Positions 17,501-24,765 of a stretch of DNA of 34,460 bases are shown here, one piece after another. The first letter of the stretch is position 1. Each line of letters opens with the position of its first letter. A program made the translations under genes and the position numbers. The stretch comes from a virus. The notes under the pieces were generated by a model. That model did no database searches. It was given only the letters and a program-made list of their open reading frames with translations, and was not told where the DNA came from. The stretch covers positions 1-34,460 of IMG/VR virus record IMGVR_UViG_3300042892_001586. One strand, 5' to 3'.

Positions 17501-19408
17501 GGCCAATTGCCATTTAAGTCTAGTGCTGGAGATAATCTTTGGGCTGGACTATCTGTTGCACCGATTGGCCGTCCTCTTGCCAGAGTTGCAAATTGGCTAA
17601 GTGAAAAAATTGGCAAAATAGTTCCTCAAAGTGTAAAAACAGGCACAGCAAAATTCCTTGCAAGCCAGGGCATTGATATATTTACTAAAATATCAGACAA
17701 GTTAAAAACATTTGCAAAACCAAAGCCTATTGTGCCAAAGGCTCCAAGTAGTTCTCCAGTTGTTTCAAGCCCTTTTGAACTTGGTTTAACAGACAAGTTA
17801 ATGGCTAAGATAAAACCTTCATCTACAGCATCAATCTTGGCTAAGAAATATCCTGAACATGCAACACAAATTAATGCTAGACTTACTCCAAACCATATAC
17901 TTAGACAGCGTTTTCTAGATATTAAAAAGACAAGTCAACCAAGGTCTCCAGAATGGGAAGAAGCAAGAAAAGCACTTGCAATATCTGATGCACTAAAAGC
18001 AGCAAAAGAATCTGGTGTTATTCCACTAATGGATTTAAAAGATGTTAGGTTTGAAAAACTTCTTGCAGAAAATAGAGCTCTTCCATCAACTATAGAAGAG
18101 CCTGTTACAATAAGAGGTAAAGACTATACTTTTAAGTTTACTAAAGGAGAACTATCTTCTTCAGATCGTTCTACTGTAGAAGCTTATCTTGAAAATATAC
18201 GAAGTGGCTCTCATCGCAATGAAGGTACCACGAATTCTTACGCCAAACACGAGGTGCAGATTCTAGACCCCACTTCAAAAGCTGAGTTAGGACATATAAG
18301 ATATGATCCAGTTGCTGGATCTATTGGTCATCGTGGAACAAACAAAGACTATTTGAACACAGGTATTTCTGCATTTTTATATGATAAAGCAGCTTCATTT
18401 ACTAGAATACAACACTCTGCCCTTTTAAGTCCGCAAGGTAGCGGCTCAGCTGATAGAATGGGTGGGTTCCTGTCGGGAGATGAGCCAACTGGCATGTTTA
18501 ATTCATCAGTTTTATCTGTTCTTCCTAAGTTTAAAGCACCTAGTTTACCTAAGTTAAATTTATCTACTTTCAAAGAATATATAGGTAAACTTACTAGCAA
18601 AACAAAAAAACCAAAGAAGACAAATAACAATAGAAACTTTGATGAAAATGACCCAAACATTCTTGGTTCAATAGCAAATATACAACGTCGCGCACAACTA
18701 GAAGCAGAGAGCCTACTTGGTTGGCAAAATCCTTATATGCTTGAACGAGGCCCTCTATCAAGGGCCGAGCTCAGCCCAGAAGTTAGAGCATGGTTTGAGA
18801 ATCCATATCGTACATCAAAAAACTTTCCATATGGTGATAACGGATACGTACATCCAGAAGTTTTGCCAGAACTACAAAGAATTACACAAAGAGAAATTCA
18901 AGCAATTGAAGTCGCAAGGCGTGCAAAAGAACGCTCCCTTGAACAGAAGATACAAGAAGCCAGAAGACTAGAAGAGAATTGGGGACCACAAGGCACTAAT
19001 ACGTTTGGTGGTTCTTACTTAAATTACTTATCTGGAGGAGGCACGATGTCTCCTATTGACTATCTAGAGAGCCTTAACGCCATGCAAGGATATGCAAAAG
19101 GTGGATTAATTAAAAGGTTTGCTATGGGTAGTTTAGCTCAAAACAAGATGTCTATTCCTAACTACAAACTTCCTTCTTATGCGGTTGGTTCAACATATAT
19201 CCCACAGGATCAAATTGCACAACTTCATAAGGGTGAGCGTGTACTTACAGCACAAGAAAACAAAACTTACTCATCTTCCTCCCCAACAACTAACATTATT
19301 AATATCAACGGTAGCGATTTAAATAAAAAAGAAATAGCACAAGCAGTTATGGTAGAATTAGATAGAACAAAGAATAAGAACAACAAAACGAACATGGTGG
19401 GAAGATAA
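8564..19408 (+). CDS. Giant tape measure protein with enzyme-like cargo domains
   Basis: The protein is 3614 residues; the ATG at 8564 has AGAGGTG six bases upstream. Residues 1-600 are a TP901-type tape measure core (KALGKEFTKYGIAVKDTVGL, MTAMKEGGINASEGANAL) with a hydrophobic stretch at 543-580. DIDSPSKV with TGFVHGI at 1048-1065 is a common tape-measure motif. A glycine-zipper hydrophobic segment follows at 1190-1216 and a coiled coil at about 1506-1612. The C-terminal half carries modules: CHAP hydrolase at about 1920-2075 (Cys1977, His2043), zincin-like at about 2313-2515 (HEIVH at 2456-2460), ART-like at about 2640-2805 (YHGS, GFFGTSSKSEADMY) and GNAT-like at about 3180-3306. Three linker repeats lie at 1785-1844, 2127-2189 and 2833-2886. 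The tape measure sets tail length and is ejected with DNA. The CHAP call is firm; the other domains are pattern-based. Confidence 0.93.
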   Translation: MADVQSNIKVSIDTTEALASIKNLQRQISAFHTSMAKGGAAANAVTSQMQQNLINSLNATGKFSAQMRTIKTTTESFTSSLEKNKFSMGEYFRYAGGASKTFGRLFKTEFETINKVARENVKDLQTQYIKMGRDANGAMKAIAVRPLTLDMNDLATKTMVAAQKQAILNQLLKQGSTNLLNFGKNTQWAGRQLMVGFTIPLMALGAAASKTFMDMETQAIRFKKVYGDLFTSTKESTAALEEIKALGKEFTKYGIAVKDTVGLAAEAAAAGFKGVDLQRQTAAATRLSVLGQVESQKALETTIALQNAFSMSSQDLATNIDFLNAVENQTVLSLDDMATAIPKAAPVIQQLGGDVKDLAFFMTAMKEGGINASEGANALKSGLASMINPTGKAAAMLNSLGINIKKIVVDNKGDLKKTVIDFATALNELDPLNRAQAIEQMFGKFQFARLSTLFANVTKEGTQASRVLDLAGSSIQELAALSEKELGMTSQSAMNKFKASVENLKLSLVPVGEEFLKAVTPIAEFVTKILDKFNNLGDGTKKIIVTLTAIVAGLGPVFLMTFGLLMNGLANIIKGFTFMKSLFNKTGQASTTLGTEIKYMNTEQRNAAAVAASLDQTHRKLAQTFSVEAASVDALTRAYQRSVAAQSLFMPTRVPLSMNLPTKRAKGKPAIVGGTGNKDTELALLMPGETVIPKEMSKKYGSLINGMIAGSIPGYEFGKPSPFSFGGKDFNISQRSLPGIQRIITEAQSLSGVIGNIDDVIFTSLDRLSTDLGGSAKITAGKLQAALSPITDLARSTYAKQQTYSGNAGVVMAHGLPKTTLTPEQITGLERLDTGTNFGPRLASRSGGPVTGLSNMVFPMPAGFNQDRMTGAEGAQWIGQNRSRFTSDIAAQAGLDPNDPDLLRFGTAVGKSLKSAAHKGVIVTQDDFEKIISDALEKEIFDVGKNTSTAVKTAFADAKKVSAIMYPEVSKASGRESYPRVAVPTAARGTTVAGVDLAKGSSYKNRAVDPAMNVEADKFTVESVRARVRKFFTKMHQGVEEEVKKVLDIDSPSKVTKRLGNDTATGFVHGIKELNDDAKNAGRRIGSEIVGGASQSGRTYRKATRPQGAAPIGPDTPQGAMLLPMVGMSEKEKQKARNKRGRKAQYANIKKVGAKFGGVQGSVGLMGANMALSAAPDFAGKNIIQSTMTGASMGMLFGPWGAAAGAAIGLVSSAIGELIEKQKIQKAMTEAAFKSSADFAAFFGNEIVNVDTSISNFSASLGILGGSVDNLGKQFGYTTDELARFSEMVNSLPEGNPLKDLITGLTDEKNPEKILELAKAFVTTQVALGQIKPDQAQKSLDLILAQSGKVAMVGSSFMDLKSQTQAVTKTLKDASGSSLSLGTALTQVTAAANNASSLEQLNMILDGVAESGISAAEGLTAMYYAYVQVGNLNAAEATLALKQVTGITQQQSNLIMAAVSKGFRATINPATQADNLAESALKFLTDPKVWAKTDPSAVTKKYRDLANAQIKSTKEQIKLLKAKKKLIDDEIKKEQAITDELKKQSDYTKKQQDLDQQIVEAKIRGKYIEAANLLQEKQSNTIQFNKEQTISDLQEKSDAIQAQIDAIQAMSDDVVSAINDSSDKAATNAANIITAIQGWIKVDTEKTGKSPTTAAPVDVTPETIKAYIEQYKPAVTVTTSTGGAGTSASVTTVPLKPEDLDPKTAWNDNKKWWDITRTTGQSKEAFEKMIRLQIQGKLDLLEKDTDFIFVSALGADGFTYKFKVVKNGEFIRVGQPIPPVKKAEGGYIKHFKPGGKVRGPGTKRSDSIPAYLSNGEYVIKADSVAKYGTETFDALNAQKFHTGGKVHKHPHAEEIPKSISIGNGWSLPVKPTGSTWKAAPVPNRKDYKTVEEYLSALYDGHEFYTPPTEQYPTDHIKSPMGTLKRFLEVARSQVGKNHNYKLHDKTMPEGYDSTSVNKFSIWANKTYKLGSDVQLWCGAFVAWVAENSGVPISKKMFSAYQSTKDYDAKGQLFNLNNKNNLRDILPGDLLWFKMGVEGTGPGHATIAESRPYNGGIKTVGQWGSGVSREFLPLKDLFGSARPEFLKTPITLIPFPTDKPTTEIPATPSTTDNPNPKISEMEETPSSFANGGSVFGAGTATSDSIPAYLSNGEYVIKANSVKKYGTETFDALNAGKFANGGAVQGFATGGNYQQHLFDMVKRASMSNFAPHNMGMQKFVGGDSSRLAPHDMGMGKNDRSRWDQFNYKLPKFSNKGKPESLKEFALSQLKVFGNSPAPGLAILKNIVQRYNSRETGAGIDSYIPDDPNNDEDSASLKVPYYAYNKYSGYGTVTPVYLDVKDFTQQGGADRKKNLSSIYQAANQLTRETGVPFRVITDKNRAQIMAMKEKNPYGYDILPITFLDGDKRKAALAEAGNSMALAWYSGPEEGITMPRAVKSNWLSQLHNLNDKAAIATAKHEIVHHFQNHNEEKTGFEAFFDNIVGAHSLNPFNLMSPFATPLATVLSNEDIELIREKQSYYQSEYLYDPKKIKDIEQKIKNKKLLKMISSFMFGGVPSGLINGGMTSKSLFGPGLSGFANGGAVKGFAGGGEILKALGKGAFNLGKGAFNLGKGAISKVSPFLKQLAFALPNKINEIKNYLKVRSMIKDGMYHGSQPTGLRGEEYLQGKNVLEGAETYDPHYGMGFFGTSSKSEADMYASGYNSSTNWGESFGSINQITKAPFGKYVDFTRGTNSIKWQNYKLYQALGMKKDGYLGSYLTENLGDIMAGQNVTGSIMNRINDGMVPGDLASAKWLAWAKPRGVHTEEYMGSFAPKKPASLLDSLKSKFSLLNKPKGFNTGGHIKGPGTATSDSIPAYLSNGEYVIKASSVKKYGVQHLDAMNAGKYHEGGSVGDPVYHSRNFPKGHVHHPDGRTTLNGKPLNRDGNPAGWDQIFKKENWEQTANFFGLPAIGRTLQDMKTYGGPLGLATAKFDNAMGNLVNRKGQLPFKSSAGDNLWAGLSVAPIGRPLARVANWLSEKIGKIVPQSVKTGTAKFLASQGIDIFTKISDKLKTFAKPKPIVPKAPSSSPVVSSPFELGLTDKLMAKIKPSSTASILAKKYPEHATQINARLTPNHILRQRFLDIKKTSQPRSPEWEEARKALAISDALKAAKESGVIPLMDLKDVRFEKLLAENRALPSTIEEPVTIRGKDYTFKFTKGELSSSDRSTVEAYLENIRSGSHRNEGTTNSYAKHEVQILDPTSKAELGHIRYDPVAGSIGHRGTNKDYLNTGISAFLYDKAASFTRIQHSALLSPQGSGSADRMGGFLSGDEPTGMFNSSVLSVLPKFKAPSLPKLNLSTFKEYIGKLTSKTKKPKKTNNNRNFDENDPNILGSIANIQRRAQLEAESLLGWQNPYMLERGPLSRAELSPEVRAWFENPYRTSKNFPYGDNGYVHPEVLPELQRITQREIQAIEVARRAKERSLEQKIQEARRLEENWGPQGTNTFGGSYLNYLSGGGTMSPIDYLESLNAMQGYAKGGLIKRFAMGSLAQNKMSIPNYKLPSYAVGSTYIPQDQIAQLHKGERVLTAQENKTYSSSSPTTNIININGSDLNKKEIAQAVMVELDRTKNKNNKTNMVGR
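13916..14095 (+). repeat. Tape-measure linker repeat, copy 1
   Basis: This encodes residues 1785-1844: a Gly-Gly flank, then GPGTKRSDSIPAYLSNGEYV, IKADSVAKYGTETFDALNA and a closing TGG. It separates the coiled coil and following linker from the CHAP module. The SDSIPAYLSNGEYVIKA core is shared by all three copies and resembles a motif that other tape measures usually carry once or twice. Confidence 0.85.
14942..15130 (+). repeat. Tape-measure linker repeat, copy 2
   Basis: This encodes residues 2127-2189, starting FANGG, with GAGTATSDSIPAYLSNGEYV, then IKANSVKKYGTETFDALNA and ending GGAVQGFATGG. It lies between the CHAP and zincin-like modules. The DNA of the core is close to copies 1 and 3, with mainly third-position differences. 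Confidence 0.85.
16340..16399 (+). repeat. 21-base tandem repeat in tape-measure gene
   Basis: Two full 21-base units and one 18-base partial unit encode LGKGAFN, LGKGAFN and LGKGAI (residues 2593-2612). They follow a Gly-rich linker (FANGGAVKGFAGGG) just before the ART-like module, so they are probably a flexible spacer that can expand or contract by slippage. Confidence 0.8.
17060..17221 (+). repeat. Tape-measure linker repeat, copy 3
   Basis: This encodes residues 2833-2886, starting FNTGG, with GPGTATSDSIPAYLSNGEYV, then IKASSVKKYGVQHLDAMNA and closing EGG. It separates the ART-like module from the region carrying the GNAT-like module. Confidence 0.85.
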
Positions 19409-19881
19409 TGGCATATTTAATTGATTCAGGAATACAGATTTCTATTGATGGCAATACTTGGTATAAGCTAACAGATCATAATAGAGAGCCTATTGATATT
19501 TCTACAGAGTTAATTGAAACACAATCCCGAATGGCCAATGGCAAAATGAGAAAATATGTTGTTGCTCAAAAAAATAATATTTCCTGTTCTTGGAAATATG
19601 TTCCTTCAAGGCAGTCTGAGTGTGTTGATGGTTTTTATAGTGCTGCTTGGCTTGAGTCATTTTATAAGTCTAACGCTGGACTGCCTATTTACTTAAAGGT
19701 TGTATCTTCAGGACTTAATACAGACTCAGGCTTTGGATCACAACCATTAGGAATATTTGTTACAGCCCAGAATAGATCTAAAACATATGAAGTATATATA
19801 TCTGATTTTTCTAAAACTATAATTAATAGAACAAAGGTTTCAGATTATGTTGATATGAGTATTGAATTTGTGGAGATATAA
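19408..19881 (+). CDS. Distal tail (Dit-like) protein
   Basis: The 157-residue protein starts in a TAATG overlap with the tape measure stop and is itself overlapped by the hub gene. It is predicted all-beta: GIQISIDGNTWYKL, MRKYVVAQKNNISCSWKYV, GLPIYLKVVS, TYEVYISDFSKTI and a final strand VDMSIEFVEI. Size, position and strand content fit a distal tail protein, the ring that joins the tube to the hub. The beta pattern also recalls tail-tube folds, to which Dit proteins are related. No catalytic motif is seen. The assignment rests on gene order and fold impression. Confidence 0.6.
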   Translation: MAYLIDSGIQISIDGNTWYKLTDHNREPIDISTELIETQSRMANGKMRKYVVAQKNNISCSWKYVPSRQSECVDGFYSAAWLESFYKSNAGLPIYLKVVSSGLNTDSGFGSQPLGIFVTAQNRSKTYEVYISDFSKTIINRTKVSDYVDMSIEFVEI

Positions 19882-22800
19882 TGTTAAATGTAGGAACATT
19901 AACCCCAACTCAAAGTGCTAATATATTTAAACAATCAGATTCAATTACTTTACTTCCAGTAGTTTCTGCTGAATGGAACCATAACTTATTTAATCCACCA
20001 TATATAACAACTGCAGGAACAGGAACAAAGATCTCTGGAACTCCAACAGTTGCATATACTAATGCAACAACTACGGAAGCAAAAGAAAACTTTACAACTA
20101 AAAAATTTACAATGTCAAACGGTACTGGATCAGCAGAATACACAGTGTCTGGATTGTCTGGATTAGCTTATAAAGTAATAACATATGTAAAAACCAATAG
20201 TGCTGCTCCAGTAATGATTAGCACATATGCCAAAGGATCTGGATCACAAGTTGGTTCTGATCAAGCAGAGGCAACTTCATTAAAGTGGACAAAGATAGTA
20301 ACTTATGTAGGATCAAGACCGCCAATATCTGATTCATTTACTTATAAGATTGTAGCAAATAGATTTTCTGAAGAAGTAGAAGATCCCACTGTATTCTTTA
20401 CTTTGCCAGAGATATATCAAACAACTATATTTGATTATAAAAATGCACCTTTGTTTCCAACAGATAGTGTTTTTTCATATTTTAGGCCAGGTGAATCATA
20501 CGTATCTTCAGGTAATGCTAACTGTTCTTTTCCTACAAGATATAGAAGAATTGCTTCACGGGTTAAAAAATCAGAAACAGAAAATACTATATTGGATACC
20601 AAGTTTGTTGGTAACAAATATATGCCAGTTACACCAATTATTCAGAACCCAAGTTTTTTCTTAGCAAATCCAGGATTCAACCCAGAAGAAGTTAACGGTG
20701 TAAAAATAGTTAACACTACAGGTAGAGGCACAATCATAAAGAGCGCACTGCCTACAGACATTAACCCATATAAGTATTTTGTTTCTGATCCTGCAACAAC
20801 TGATCCATCATACAATCCAAGTATTACAGCTATTTATGAAAAAGGTTTAGTTACTAACAAATTAGTAATAAAGTTTAATACATCAATGACAATTCCAACC
20901 TTTAATCTATACATAAATGAATCACTTGTTACTGCCACTATTACAACAGCAGCAACACCACCAGTAACATCTTCAATCACAACATTGTCCCCTCTAGCAA
21001 ATGCTGATTTAGATAACACTGGAGTTATTGTTCTATATTGGAGTGGAACTAATTGGACAAATTCGCCATGGCTAGCAACAGATATGCCAAAATTTCAAGC
21101 AGATGGATCACTAAATAAAACAACAATAGTTAATAAAATTAGAATTACTCAGATAAGCCAGACACCTAATCCTGCAGTTACTTATCTTTCTAGAAGTTCT
21201 TCAGCAGCATCAGACCTAAATAGAATGCATTTAATAGAGGTATCACCTAGGCTTGAAGTTGACCTATCAGATTTTGTTTCTGGATTAGATTTAGAAAAAT
21301 CTTTAGATTCATCAAATACAGTATTACCTATATCTTCAATCAACTCAAACGATCTAAATATAACTTTTTCTGGAATACCAGCAACTAATAATCAATCTAT
21401 TGTTCCTATATTTTCAAGCCAAAGCGATAATTCTCTAACAATTCTTTCTAATATGCTAAGTAACAACATTAAGTTTTACGTTAATTTTCATTTAAGTAAC
21501 ACTGCTATTCTTGGTACATCAACTACATCTCACTCAAATGTATATATACCAGCAGGAATATTTTACTCAGATTCTTGGCAAGAAAATGATATTCAGGATG
21601 TTACAGTTCAGGCATATGATATATCTAAATACTTGCAGTCAAAGCCTGCACCAGATTATGTTGCAAATTTAAAAACGGTATTTTCAGTAATAACAGACTT
21701 ACTTGATCTTTCTGGGTTTACTGATTATGATTATGACTCACTATATAGAGTATGTCACAACAAGTCACAACCACTTGATATATCTTATTACTATGCTAAT
21801 TCAAGAGATACAACAGTCATTGATGCCCTTAATGATATTTGTCTTGCCTATCAAATTGGTGCATACATTGATGAGTATGGAATAATGAGATTCCTAAGTC
21901 TTTTTGATATTTTATCAAATCCTTCAGCAGGTATTTCTATATCAGAAGCAGACATACAGCAAGGTGGATTTTCAGTATCTACCCAGCAAAAGCCAGGAAA
22001 GATATCATTAAGATACCAGACACCAAGAATTAAACAGTCGCCATCTTTGCAAAATGTAAAAGATCTTTTTATCAAAGACTCACCGTCCTTTATTTATACT
22101 ACCTCTAATGACGTTGTATGGGAGCAGCAATCAGCTGAGTCACTTGGTTTTAATTATTTACAAGGAAATATGTCATCTGATTCTAATGTTTTAAATATTA
22201 ACAAAAATGATCTACTTGATATATTCCATACCTTTAATATGGATGCTAATGGGTATGTTGTTGTAGAAGGTGAAATTATGTCTTTTGAATATAAAGAGTA
22301 TGATCTTTCTTCTTTGTCAGATGAAGACGCAATAAAGACCATATCTATTAAAAATAGTGTTGAGCTGACAGCAGCAATATCTGATTTTATTAAAGAAACT
22401 ACTTTAGCACTTAGAGAAAACTCTGATGAAGAGCTGATTGAAGGAGTTAGAGAAACTCAAAATAGTGATATATTGATATCACCCACAGGAAACATAACTA
22501 ATGTTCAACGTGGAGTGTTTGGAACATTGCCTGCAAATCATTCAAGAATAACATCTTTGTCAAGTAAGGGTTTAGCAGAAAAAACTATCAATAGCTCTTT
22601 TAATTTTGCTTCAAGTACTGGCAAGACTACTATAACAAATAATCATGATGTTGTTAATGGAGTTGCTAACACCGAAATTCCAAATGTTACAAAGATTGGA
22701 ATAATAAGTCAGGGTAGTGCTAATACAAAAGTTGCTGTATGCCCATCTTCTGAAACAAGTAGATTGTATAAGACTTACTCTGTAAAGTTTGATATACTAG

Positions 22801-24173
22801 ATCAACCACAAGCTGCAGCAGGACTATACATTAATCAAAGCAGTACTGGGTCTTTGCAGCCACTATTTGTAGAAATGATTAAGTTTAGTAAGAACACAAG
22901 CCTTGGTATCCCTTATGATCCACCACAGTACACCTACATTATGGCTATTTATGACTCAACTCAGCTTTATAGTTATTCTGATGTAACAACTCAATGCAAT
23001 AATGCATTAAATAAACTGCCAAGAATATTTAAAAACTATCCAAATGCAATATCTCCAAACCTTAAATATGGATATGTTTTTGATCCAGTGTTTAATTTAA
23101 GAGTTGTTCTTAACGAAACAGATGGTTCAGATGGAGAAGATGGCACTGTTCAAAATCCGAAAACAGCATTAACCGTTTTCTTAAACAATATAGAGATTAC
23201 AACGTGGCAAGTACCTGATACATCAACAAGCGTAGCAGATTGGAAAGCTCCTGAAGTAAATAAACTATCAAGAGTTAGACAAAAGCCAACAGTGCCAGAT
23301 ATATATGGAGAGTCAAAGAGTTTTGGATTTTATGCTTCAAATGTTCCAAGATCAATACCAGATATTTCGTATCCTGGCTTGACTAGCCTTGGAGATGTTA
23401 TTGCTAACCTAAGAGAAATACATGCAACAGAAAGACCACTAATGTCAAGAAGTGCAGGATATTTTTATCAAGAAACAGAATTTTTAAATGGTATTGTTCA
23501 AAATCAACCACTATCTTTAAATTCTTTAACCTATATTATGCAGACTACACCAGAAGTTTCAGGAATAAATTATTATGATGTTCAGTACTCAACACCTGCA
23601 GCATGCTCAGTTGATTTTTCGCCTATTCACTACGCTATGACTTATTACCCAGGGAATAGCAAAGAGCAGCAATCTTATGCTTTAAAAAAGATAGTAACAC
23701 AAGAGTCTGTTGCAAAATCAACACCATTAAATACAGGATTTAGAGCAAGAATGGCACTAGCTAATAATTCACCACACGTAGTTCTTTTAACAAATGAAGC
23801 AAGCGAGGTCGTTGTAACTAAAGTAAATCTAAGTCTTTGGACAAATGAAATTATATCCTCTTCTGAACCTGAACTATTAGAGGCTGTATTTAATGACTCA
23901 AATCAAAATGATGTTGCCCAGCTTGATTCAGAGTGGATACAATCAAAATCTGCAGGTCAAAAAATGTTAAAAATTGTTGAATCTGCCCTAGATGGATTTT
24001 CTACTACTGTAAATGTAAACATCTTTGGAAACCCACTAATTCAAATTGGAGATCCAGTAACCCTGTCTTATAATTTAAACGGTATGGTAAATCAAAAATA
24101 CGTAGTAACTGCAGTATCCAATACCTTTGATAATGGCCTAAGCACAACCCTAACATTGAACAGAATTAAGTAA
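19881..24173 (+). CDS. Tail hub / tail-associated minor tail protein
   Basis: The 1430-residue protein starts in a TAATG overlap with the Dit-like gene. Residues 80-190 look like a carbohydrate-binding jelly roll (YKVITYVKTNSAAPVMI, DSFTYKIVANRF). Around residues 560-680 is a hub-type segment (VQAYDISKYLQSKPAPDY, YQIGAYIDEYGIMRFLSL), typical of gp27/Tal-like tail hubs. Residues near 970-1120 contain a second LamG-like beta region (AAGLYINQSS, FNLRVVLNE). The C-terminus (NPLIQIGDPVTLSYNL, then YVVTAVSNTFDNGLSTTLTL) is a common ending of hub proteins. It would form the tail tip and anchor the fibres. No protease or lytic motif was seen, so wall degradation may fall to the tape measure CHAP domain. 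Confidence 0.75.
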   Translation: MLNVGTLTPTQSANIFKQSDSITLLPVVSAEWNHNLFNPPYITTAGTGTKISGTPTVAYTNATTTEAKENFTTKKFTMSNGTGSAEYTVSGLSGLAYKVITYVKTNSAAPVMISTYAKGSGSQVGSDQAEATSLKWTKIVTYVGSRPPISDSFTYKIVANRFSEEVEDPTVFFTLPEIYQTTIFDYKNAPLFPTDSVFSYFRPGESYVSSGNANCSFPTRYRRIASRVKKSETENTILDTKFVGNKYMPVTPIIQNPSFFLANPGFNPEEVNGVKIVNTTGRGTIIKSALPTDINPYKYFVSDPATTDPSYNPSITAIYEKGLVTNKLVIKFNTSMTIPTFNLYINESLVTATITTAATPPVTSSITTLSPLANADLDNTGVIVLYWSGTNWTNSPWLATDMPKFQADGSLNKTTIVNKIRITQISQTPNPAVTYLSRSSSAASDLNRMHLIEVSPRLEVDLSDFVSGLDLEKSLDSSNTVLPISSINSNDLNITFSGIPATNNQSIVPIFSSQSDNSLTILSNMLSNNIKFYVNFHLSNTAILGTSTTSHSNVYIPAGIFYSDSWQENDIQDVTVQAYDISKYLQSKPAPDYVANLKTVFSVITDLLDLSGFTDYDYDSLYRVCHNKSQPLDISYYYANSRDTTVIDALNDICLAYQIGAYIDEYGIMRFLSLFDILSNPSAGISISEADIQQGGFSVSTQQKPGKISLRYQTPRIKQSPSLQNVKDLFIKDSPSFIYTTSNDVVWEQQSAESLGFNYLQGNMSSDSNVLNINKNDLLDIFHTFNMDANGYVVVEGEIMSFEYKEYDLSSLSDEDAIKTISIKNSVELTAAISDFIKETTLALRENSDEELIEGVRETQNSDILISPTGNITNVQRGVFGTLPANHSRITSLSSKGLAEKTINSSFNFASSTGKTTITNNHDVVNGVANTEIPNVTKIGIISQGSANTKVAVCPSSETSRLYKTYSVKFDILDQPQAAAGLYINQSSTGSLQPLFVEMIKFSKNTSLGIPYDPPQYTYIMAIYDSTQLYSYSDVTTQCNNALNKLPRIFKNYPNAISPNLKYGYVFDPVFNLRVVLNETDGSDGEDGTVQNPKTALTVFLNNIEITTWQVPDTSTSVADWKAPEVNKLSRVRQKPTVPDIYGESKSFGFYASNVPRSIPDISYPGLTSLGDVIANLREIHATERPLMSRSAGYFYQETEFLNGIVQNQPLSLNSLTYIMQTTPEVSGINYYDVQYSTPAACSVDFSPIHYAMTYYPGNSKEQQSYALKKIVTQESVAKSTPLNTGFRARMALANNSPHVVLLTNEASEVVVTKVNLSLWTNEIISSSEPELLEAVFNDSNQNDVAQLDSEWIQSKSAGQKMLKIVESALDGFSTTVNVNIFGNPLIQIGDPVTLSYNLNGMVNQKYVVTAVSNTFDNGLSTTLTLNRIK

Positions 24174-24180
24174 TAGCAGG

Positions 24181-24193
24181 ACCACGGCGTGGT
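24181..24193 (+). promoter_or_regulatory. Palindrome overlapping a promoter
   Basis: ACCACG-G-CGTGGT is a perfect inverted repeat with a one-base centre. Its right arm overlaps the TG and first T of the extended -10 that follows. As RNA it could form a five-pair hairpin with a GGC loop. It may be an operator for a repressor or part of a weak terminator for the hub gene. Confidence 0.4.
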
Positions 24194-24198
24194 ATAAT
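24190..24198 (+). promoter_or_regulatory. Extended -10 promoter before small tail gene
   Basis: TGGTATAAT is a perfect extended -10 with no clear -35. It lies 16 bases after the hub stop and 21 bases before the ATG at 24220, which has an AGGAGA ribosome site. The -10 and its flank closely match those at 1133 and 8179 (GGTATAAT followed by A/T-rich bases). Confidence 0.65.
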
Positions 24199-24219
24199 TA
24201 ATAGAATAGGAGATACTAA

Positions 24220-24753
24220 ATGCCATATGTAAAAATATCAGACCCACAGATTATTGACCTTGCTGGTTGGCAAAGTCTTATTAACGTTGTTAATGCTCAC
24301 GATGACAGCATTCTTTCACTGACCAATAATGTAGGTGCTGGACCAGCTACTTCAATTGATTATAATGGAGAGGCTGACTTTGTAAATACCTTTAATCCAG
24401 GAACACAAAAAATACTATACGGAAGAACAAAAATCCTTATGAGCGAGATGAGCGTAGTTCCTGATTCAGAAGGACAGGTATTTTACAAATCAATAGACTT
24501 TGCTCAAGACGGAAGCTCAGTTTTTAATGCAAGACCAATAATGACATCTTCAATACAATTTGGTCACTCAAGCATTGCAGCACTTAAAGATACTAATTAT
24601 GACATAATGTTTAGTTTATTTAATATTACTCCAACTAGTTTTAGCTTTAGAATTAATAGAACTATAGCTACACCAAACCAGACAACTGGAACAAAACCAG
24701 CTATACCTACTGGGTCTTTTTATCTTAATTGGTCAGCACTAGGTCCAAGATAG
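24220..24753 (+). CDS. Minor tail protein, small, function unknown
   Basis: I do not recognise a family. The 177-residue product starts MPYVKISDPQIIDLAGWQSL, with a short N-terminal helix (WQSLINVVNAHDDSILSLTN) of the kind that trimerises fibre subunits. The remainder looks like a single beta sandwich (QKILYGRTKILMSEM, VFYKSIDFAQDGSS, FSFRINRTIA) ending in a Pro/Gly/Thr-rich strand. It lies between the hub and two large fibre-like proteins and is preceded by its own promoter and AGGAGA ribosome site, so it is probably a tail-tip or fibre-base component. The beta-sandwich reading is from strand pattern only. Confidence 0.6.
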   Translation: MPYVKISDPQIIDLAGWQSLINVVNAHDDSILSLTNNVGAGPATSIDYNGEADFVNTFNPGTQKILYGRTKILMSEMSVVPDSEGQVFYKSIDFAQDGSSVFNARPIMTSSIQFGHSSIAALKDTNYDIMFSLFNITPTSFSFRINRTIATPNQTTGTKPAIPTGSFYLNWSALGPR

Positions 24754-24765
24754 ACTGGTGCAACA

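Noticed and set aside
18717-18971. Sense-strand 84-codon frame inside the tape measure gene
   Set aside because: It is a frame shadow within a strongly coding region, with no ribosome site.
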